From Cryomorphaceae bacterium (GTDB lineage: Bacteria > Bacteroidota > Bacteroidia > Flavobacteriales > BACL11), in NCBI GenBank assembly GCA_949531795.1, contig CATIQX010000030.1, positions 1-19,118 of the forward strand: a stretch of 19,118 bases of DNA. Reading direction: 5' to 3'. Position numbers and translations under genes: made by a program. The number at the start of each line of letters is the position of its first letter. The stretch's first letter is position 1. Shown here in pieces: positions 15,585-19,118 of the stretch. The notes beneath the pieces were generated by a model, which had not been told where the DNA came from, ran no database searches, and was given only the letters and a program-made list of their open reading frames with translations.

Positions 15585-16589
15585 ATGAAAGGATTATTAA
15601 TGGTGAATTTAGGGTCACCTGACAGTACAAGTGTTAAGGATGTTAAAAAGTATCTTGATGAATTTCTGATGGACAAAAGAGTTATTGGTAAGAGTTATTT
15701 ATTTAGATTTTTATTAGTAAAAGGGATTATTTTAAACTTTAGACCTAAGAAATCAGCGGCTGCGTATAAAAAGATTTGGTGGAAAGAAGGGTCTCCACTA
15801 ATTGTACTATCTCAAAGACTCTTTGATAAGGTTAAGAAATTAATTACCATACCTTCAGCTCTAGCGATGCGTTATGGTTCTATGTCTATTTACAATGGAA
15901 TTCATGAACTACACAAAAAAGGAGTTGACGAGATTATCGTTCTTCCTTTATATCCTCATTATGCTATGTCTTCATATGAATCAGTGGTTGTTAAAGTAGA
16001 AGAGGAAATTTCTAAAAATTTCAGTCACATCAAAACCAAAGTTATCCCAGCATTTTATAATGATCCTTTGTATATTACAGCAATGATTAATAATATTAAA
16101 TTGCATTTAAAAAACATAGATTATGATTATTTACTTTTTTCTTATCACGGATTACCTGAGAGTCACTTAAGAATATCAGACCCTACTAATTTTCACTGCC
16201 AAGGAAATACATGCTGTGAAAAAGGTTCTGTCGCTCATAATACCTGTTACAAGCATCAAGTATTTGAAACTACAAAATCAATTGCTCAAGCTTTAGACTT
16301 GAAAGAGGGATCATACAGTAATGCTTTTCAGTCTAGACTAGCTAATGAGCCATGGCTAAAACCCTATACAGACTCAGAGCTTAAAAGGCTAGCAAATAAA
16401 GGTTTTAAAAAGATGGTAGTAATTACTCCTGCTTTTGTTACAGACTGCCTAGAAACACTAGAAGAAATTGCAATGGAAGCTAAAGAGGAGTTTATAGAAG
16501 CAGGAGGAGAAACATTTAATTACATCCCCTGCCTTAATGATAACGATGAATGGGCAGAAGTTATATCTAAATGGTCTAGACAATACTAA
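15585..16589 (+). CDS. hemH: Ferrochelatase
   Basis: HemH inserts ferrous iron into the porphyrin. The 334-residue protein has the N-terminal LLMVNLGSPDS segment, AMRYGSMSI, the catalytic His188 in LLFSYHGLPESH, the FQSRLANEPWLKPYT block, and DCLETLEEI with the active-site glutamate. A cluster of cysteines (Cys205, Cys210, Cys211, Cys221) follows the active-site histidine, within CQGNTCCEKG and NTCYKHQ. Similar cysteines are familiar in Bacteroidota ferrochelatases and could hold an Fe-S cluster or be structural. With HemJ encoded next, the protoporphyrin route is expected rather than the coproporphyrin route. It shares one base with hemJ (TAATG). Confidence 0.97.
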   Translation: MKGLLMVNLGSPDSTSVKDVKKYLDEFLMDKRVIGKSYLFRFLLVKGIILNFRPKKSAAAYKKIWWKEGSPLIVLSQRLFDKVKKLITIPSALAMRYGSMSIYNGIHELHKKGVDEIIVLPLYPHYAMSSYESVVVKVEEEISKNFSHIKTKVIPAFYNDPLYITAMINNIKLHLKNIDYDYLLFSYHGLPESHLRISDPTNFHCQGNTCCEKGSVAHNTCYKHQVFETTKSIAQALDLKEGSYSNAFQSRLANEPWLKPYTDSELKRLANKGFKKMVVITPAFVTDCLETLEEIAMEAKEEFIEAGGETFNYIPCLNDNDEWAEVISKWSRQY

Positions 16590-17122
16590 TGAACTATTTA
16601 TATTTTAAATCTCTGCACCTGATTTTTATGGTTTGCTGGTTTGCAGGGTTATTTTATGTAGTGCGTTTATTTATTTATCACAAGGAAGCACAAACAAAAG
16701 AAAAAAGTATAAAAGAAATTCTACAACCTCAATATACTTTAATGAGTAAACGATTACTCAGTATTATCACTTGGCCATCAGCATTTTTAACAACTTTTTT
16801 TGGAGTTAGCATGTTAATAGAAAATCCATCATACTTGCAACAAAACTGGATGCATATAAAACTTTCTTTCATATTATTATTATGGCTATATACTTATAGC
16901 TGCCAAATACTTCTTAATCAAATGAAAAATAGTCAAATAAAAACTACTGAAATAAAATTAAGAGTATGGAATGAAGTAGCTACATTGATAATGTTTGCCA
17001 TCATTTTTATGGCAGTATTAAAAAATAGTATTTCATGGATTTACGCTACTTTCTCTTTAGTTGGATTAGCCGTATTACTAATGATTTCAATAAAGTTATA
17101 TAAGAGATACAAAACTAAATAA
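16589..17122 (+). CDS. hemJ: HemJ-type protoporphyrinogen IX oxidase
   Basis: HemJ (COG1981, formerly UPF0093) is the membrane protoporphyrinogen oxidase of many bacteria lacking HemG or HemY. The 177-residue protein has four to five hydrophobic segments and the family signature KSLHLIFMVCWFAGLFYVVRLFIYH at 7-31 given here in outline: conserved His10, Trp17, Gly20, Arg26 and His31. A second conserved region is WMHIKLSF (Lys91) before the third helix. The second half is less hydrophobic in its loops and ends in a basic tail. It is the last gene of the heme operon and overlaps hemH by one base. Together with HemH it completes the path to protoheme at the membrane. Confidence 0.92.
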   Translation: MNYLYFKSLHLIFMVCWFAGLFYVVRLFIYHKEAQTKEKSIKEILQPQYTLMSKRLLSIITWPSAFLTTFFGVSMLIENPSYLQQNWMHIKLSFILLLWLYTYSCQILLNQMKNSQIKTTEIKLRVWNEVATLIMFAIIFMAVLKNSISWIYATFSLVGLAVLLMISIKLYKRYKTK

Positions 17123-17138
17123 GACATACTTATAAAGT

Positions 17139-17696
17139 TTAAATTAAGATGATATTATCAATTAGAAGTTTAAAATTTTCATCTTTTTTATTTCCAAATA
17201 GAAACGTAATCTGTTCAAAATAATCACTGTTAAAATTTTTCATATCTAATTTCCTGCCACGAAAAGAAGCATACATTTCTTTTATCGGAATAATTACAGT
17301 TTCCCACTCACCTGAAGTTTTAAATGAAATAATGTATGAGTAATAGTCATCTCTATTAGATTTAATTCTGAATTGATAATCCTTTCCATCACCTTTTATC
17401 TTAATTTTGAAATGAGTATTATCCTTAACAGATATCTTTTTACAGTTAAACCTCAATGAAGCAAAACCACCATTATAAGCAGTTGATATTCTTCCTTGAA
17501 AAACTCCATTCCCATCTTTCTCAACAATTAAATTACTTGATGATATTCCTCCCATAACATCATCATTAACAATTACCCATTTTTTTAAATCTGAGTTACT
17601 ATCAAAATTATAAATCATGTTTTGAGACATAAGAGTATTGGTGTTAAAAATTAATAATATTAAAAAATAACTTGAAATAAATAATAGTTTTTTCAT
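17139..17696 (-). CDS. CIA30-like secreted protein (NDUFAF1/CBM11-like fold)
   Basis: The 185-residue protein begins with a signal peptide (about 1-24, ending LMSQ) and then a beta-rich domain with KKWVIVNDDVMGGISSS near residue 40, GRISTAYNGGFASLRF near 70, and FRIKSNRDDYYSYIISF. The DDVMGGxS and NGGFAS blocks identify the CIA30 family, named after a mitochondrial complex I assembly factor and structurally like carbohydrate-binding modules. Bacterial members are often secreted and of unknown role; a complex I function should not be assumed here. It converges on hemJ with a 16-nt gap. A TAAGTTTG element ends only 4 nt before the ATG. Confidence 0.85.
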   Translation of the reverse strand: MKKLLFISSYFLILLIFNTNTLMSQNMIYNFDSNSDLKKWVIVNDDVMGGISSSNLIVEKDGNGVFQGRISTAYNGGFASLRFNCKKISVKDNTHFKIKIKGDGKDYQFRIKSNRDDYYSYIISFKTSGEWETVIIPIKEMYASFRGRKLDMKNFNSDYFEQITFLFGNKKDENFKLLIDNIILI

Positions 17697-17700
17697 AATA

Positions 17701-17708
17701 CAAACTTA
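17701..17708 (-). promoter_or_regulatory. -7 element immediately upstream of the CIA30-like gene
   Basis: The minus strand reads TAAGTTTG (TAnnTTTG match), followed by TATT and the ATG. If used, transcription would start at or within a base or two of the start codon, giving an almost leaderless mRNA. A chance match cannot be excluded. Confidence 0.35.
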
Positions 17709-17909
17709 CTTAAAAATCTATTACTATAAATCTAGTGTCTTTTTTTTCTAAAACTTTTTTGATTTCTTTTTGACAAAAATATGTTTTAATTACATTAAAT
17801 AATTTTAGTATTTCCAAAAAAGAATTGAGTTGATTAGCTAATTAAATTTAAAAATCAAATAGAATGTGAAAATTACTCTTTCTAAAAAAGTGTTAAAAAC
17901 ATAGGAGAG

Positions 17910-17924
17910 GCTATGAAGCATAGC
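17910..17924. repeat. Hairpin GCTATG-AAG-CATAGC downstream of the ABC ATPase gene
   Basis: GCTATG (17910-17915) pairs with CATAGC (17919-17924) around 3 nt, 13 nt past the end of the ATPase gene. On the minus strand a TTTTTAACACTTTTTT stretch follows after about 9 nt, so it may act as a weak terminator. A further CATAG at 17900-17904 allows a competing stem. The rest of the 240-bp gap (17697-17936) is AT-rich with nothing else recognisable. Confidence 0.5.
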
Positions 17925-17936
17925 GTAAATTTTTAA

Positions 17937-18896
17937 TTAAAAATAATTGTGGCAGTTAGGAGGGAAAAAGATTAAATTTTCTTCTTCAAAGCTAACATAA
18001 ATAACTTCTTCTTTTTTAAAAGGCTTGGGACTAAAGACATTCCATGTTTCTCCATTATAGTCAGCTGTTATACTATATTCTTTTCCTTGAAAAAGAGATT
18101 TCTTTACTGTTAAGGCTATTTCAGAGCTTTCTTCTATTTTTATTTTTTCTGCCCTTATATAATAGGATTGGCCTTCTTTTTCATATTTATTAATTCCTCC
18201 AAGAATTCTAGCGCAATAGCAATTTGCAGGTTTACAATACATTTCAACTGGGTTATCGTATTGCTGAAGCTTACCAGCTTTAAAAACTAAAATCTTATCA
18301 GCAATATTAAGAGAGTCTTTAATATCATGGGTTACTAAAATAGTTGTAGTCTTGGTGGCCTTTATTATTTGATATATTTCATCAATAATACTATGTTTTA
18401 TGCTAGCGTCGAGATTACTAAAAGGCTCGTCTAAAAGCAAAAGATCTGGCTCTCTTATTAAAGCTCTAGCGATACAAGCTCTTTGTTGTTCTCCGCCAGA
18501 GAGCTCGTGTGGATACCTTTTTGTTAGATTATTTAAATTTGTTAAATCTAGCATGTAATCTAACTTTTTCAGAAATCTTTTTTCTAAATTAAATACAATA
18601 TTCTCTTTTAAAGTAAGATGAGGAAACAAAGGGTAGTCTTGAAAAACAAAGCCAATATTTCGTTTTTGAGGAGGGACAAAAATATCCTTACTGTTTAATA
18701 CTTTTTCATTAAGTACTATAGAACCAGAATTTATCGGTTCAAGACCGGAAATACATTTTAAAAATGTGCTTTTTCCAACACCACTTTCACCAAGAAAAGA
18801 AACAATCTCTCCTTTTTCTACAGAAAAATTCAAAGAAGATATTAGAGGTTGTTCTTTATTATAAAACTTAATAAGATTATTTACTTTAAGATGCAT
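17937..18896 (-). CDS. fbpC: Iron(III) ABC transporter ATP-binding protein (FbpC-like)
   Basis: The 319-residue ATPase has Walker A GESGVGKS (36-43), Q-loop Gln86 in FQDYPLFPHLT, the ABC signature LSGGEQQ (132-138), Walker B LLLLDEP (152-158), D-loop NLD and the H-loop His190 in VTHD. From about residue 240 there is a shortened C-terminal regulatory domain, smaller than in classical FbpC proteins of about 350 residues. The permease gene upstream overlaps it by 11 nt, so the two are cotranscribed and coupled. The permease sequence points to ferric iron; other substrates of this subfamily (thiamine, polyamine, sulfate) are less likely. Any periplasmic binding protein must lie outside the window. 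Confidence 0.88.
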   Translation of the reverse strand: MHLKVNNLIKFYNKEQPLISSLNFSVEKGEIVSFLGESGVGKSTFLKCISGLEPINSGSIVLNEKVLNSKDIFVPPQKRNIGFVFQDYPLFPHLTLKENIVFNLEKRFLKKLDYMLDLTNLNNLTKRYPHELSGGEQQRACIARALIREPDLLLLDEPFSNLDASIKHSIIDEIYQIIKATKTTTILVTHDIKDSLNIADKILVFKAGKLQQYDNPVEMYCKPANCYCARILGGINKYEKEGQSYYIRAEKIKIEESSEIALTVKKSLFQGKEYSITADYNGETWNVFSPKPFKKEEVIYVSFEEENLIFFPPNCHNYF

Positions 18897-19118
18897 TTAT
18901 CTGTTTGTTTATAATAGATTTTAAAACAATGAGCATTAGTGCTCCTATTGATATTATTGCCAAGGAATAAACTGCTGACTCCATCAACATTTCTTCAATT
19001 GCAAACTGATATGTTTGAGTTGCTAAGGTATCAAAATTAAACGGCCTTAAAATCAAAGTTATGGGAAGCTCTTTCAAAAGGTCGACAAAGGTAACAATAA
19101 ATGCAATTGCAAGAGCAA
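18886..19118 (-). CDS. fbpB: Iron(III) ABC transporter permease (FbpB-like), 3' end only
   Basis: The frame is open from the window edge to the stop at 18886, giving the last 77 codons; the true start lies beyond 19118. The fragment contains FVDLLKELPITLILRPFNFD and then TLATQTYQFA, the conserved cytoplasmic loop region of FbpB/SfuB-type iron permeases that docks the ATPase. A final membrane helix follows (about the last 30 residues, SAVYSLAIISIGALMLIVL) and a short basic tail. The KELP...LRPFxFxTLA pattern is the main reason for the ferric-iron assignment of this transporter. It overlaps the ATPase gene by 11 nt. Confidence 0.85.
   Translation of the reverse strand, partial: ALAIAFIVTFVDLLKELPITLILRPFNFDTLATQTYQFAIEEMLMESAVYSLAIISIGALMLIVLKSIINKQINAS

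Noticed and set aside
17903..17936. Micro-ORF of 7 codons (MKHSVNF) behind an AGGAGAGG sequence
   Set aside because: Bacteroidota rarely use strong Shine-Dalgarno sites, the spacing is poor, and the ATG lies within a hairpin next to the ATPase gene end.
18886..19077. A stand-alone 63-residue membrane protein starting at a TTG
   Set aside because: The frame stays open upstream to the window edge and the residues match the end of an FbpB-type permease, so it is a truncated larger gene.
1..19118. CRISPR array, insertion sequence or prophage
   Set aside because: No spaced direct repeats, transposase, integrase or phage structural genes were found on either strand.

Overview
The window comes from an AT-rich Bacteroidota genome, most likely a marine flavobacterium-like or cytophaga-like organism. 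The evidence is a C-terminal type IX secretion (T9SS) sorting domain, a DUF6607 protein, HmuY-family proteins, weak or absent Shine-Dalgarno sequences, and TAnnTTTG promoter elements of the Bacteroidota sigma-A type upstream of several genes. Iron and heme dominate the gene content.

Left part (1-6200): the 5' end of a secreted hydrolase-like gene (minus strand) is followed by a bidirectional terminator hairpin and a long-chain flavodoxin (minus strand). A 90-bp divergent control region separates the flavodoxin from a four-gene plus-strand operon. That operon encodes a DUF6607 exported protein, a HmuY-like protein with a T9SS sorting tail, a HmuR-like TonB-dependent receptor with an FRAP/His motif, and a HmuY-like lipoprotein. 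It reads as a heme-acquisition operon with two hemophore-like proteins, one routed through T9SS and the other lipid-anchored.

Middle part (6270-7810): a short-chain dehydrogenase (minus strand) lies divergent from two tandem DoxX-like small membrane proteins (plus strand).

Right-centre part (8008-17122): a nine-gene, tightly coupled operon hemA-hemC-hemD-hemB-hemL-hemE-hemN-hemH-hemJ. It encodes every enzyme from glutamyl-tRNA to protoheme, with the oxygen-independent coproporphyrinogen oxidase HemN and the HemJ-type protoporphyrinogen oxidase. All junctions are overlaps or gaps of 2 nt or less. A promoter-like element and several repeats lie in the 200 bp upstream of hemA.

Right end: a CIA30-like secreted protein (minus strand) converges on hemJ. 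It is followed by an FbpC-type iron(III) ABC transporter ATPase and the 3' end of its FbpB-type permease, both on the minus strand, the latter running off the window.

Taken together, external heme capture, de novo heme synthesis, ferric iron import and an iron-sparing electron carrier (flavodoxin) sit within 19 kb. No CRISPR array, complete transposon or complete tRNA/rRNA gene was seen, and no gene-free stretch exceeds 300 bases.
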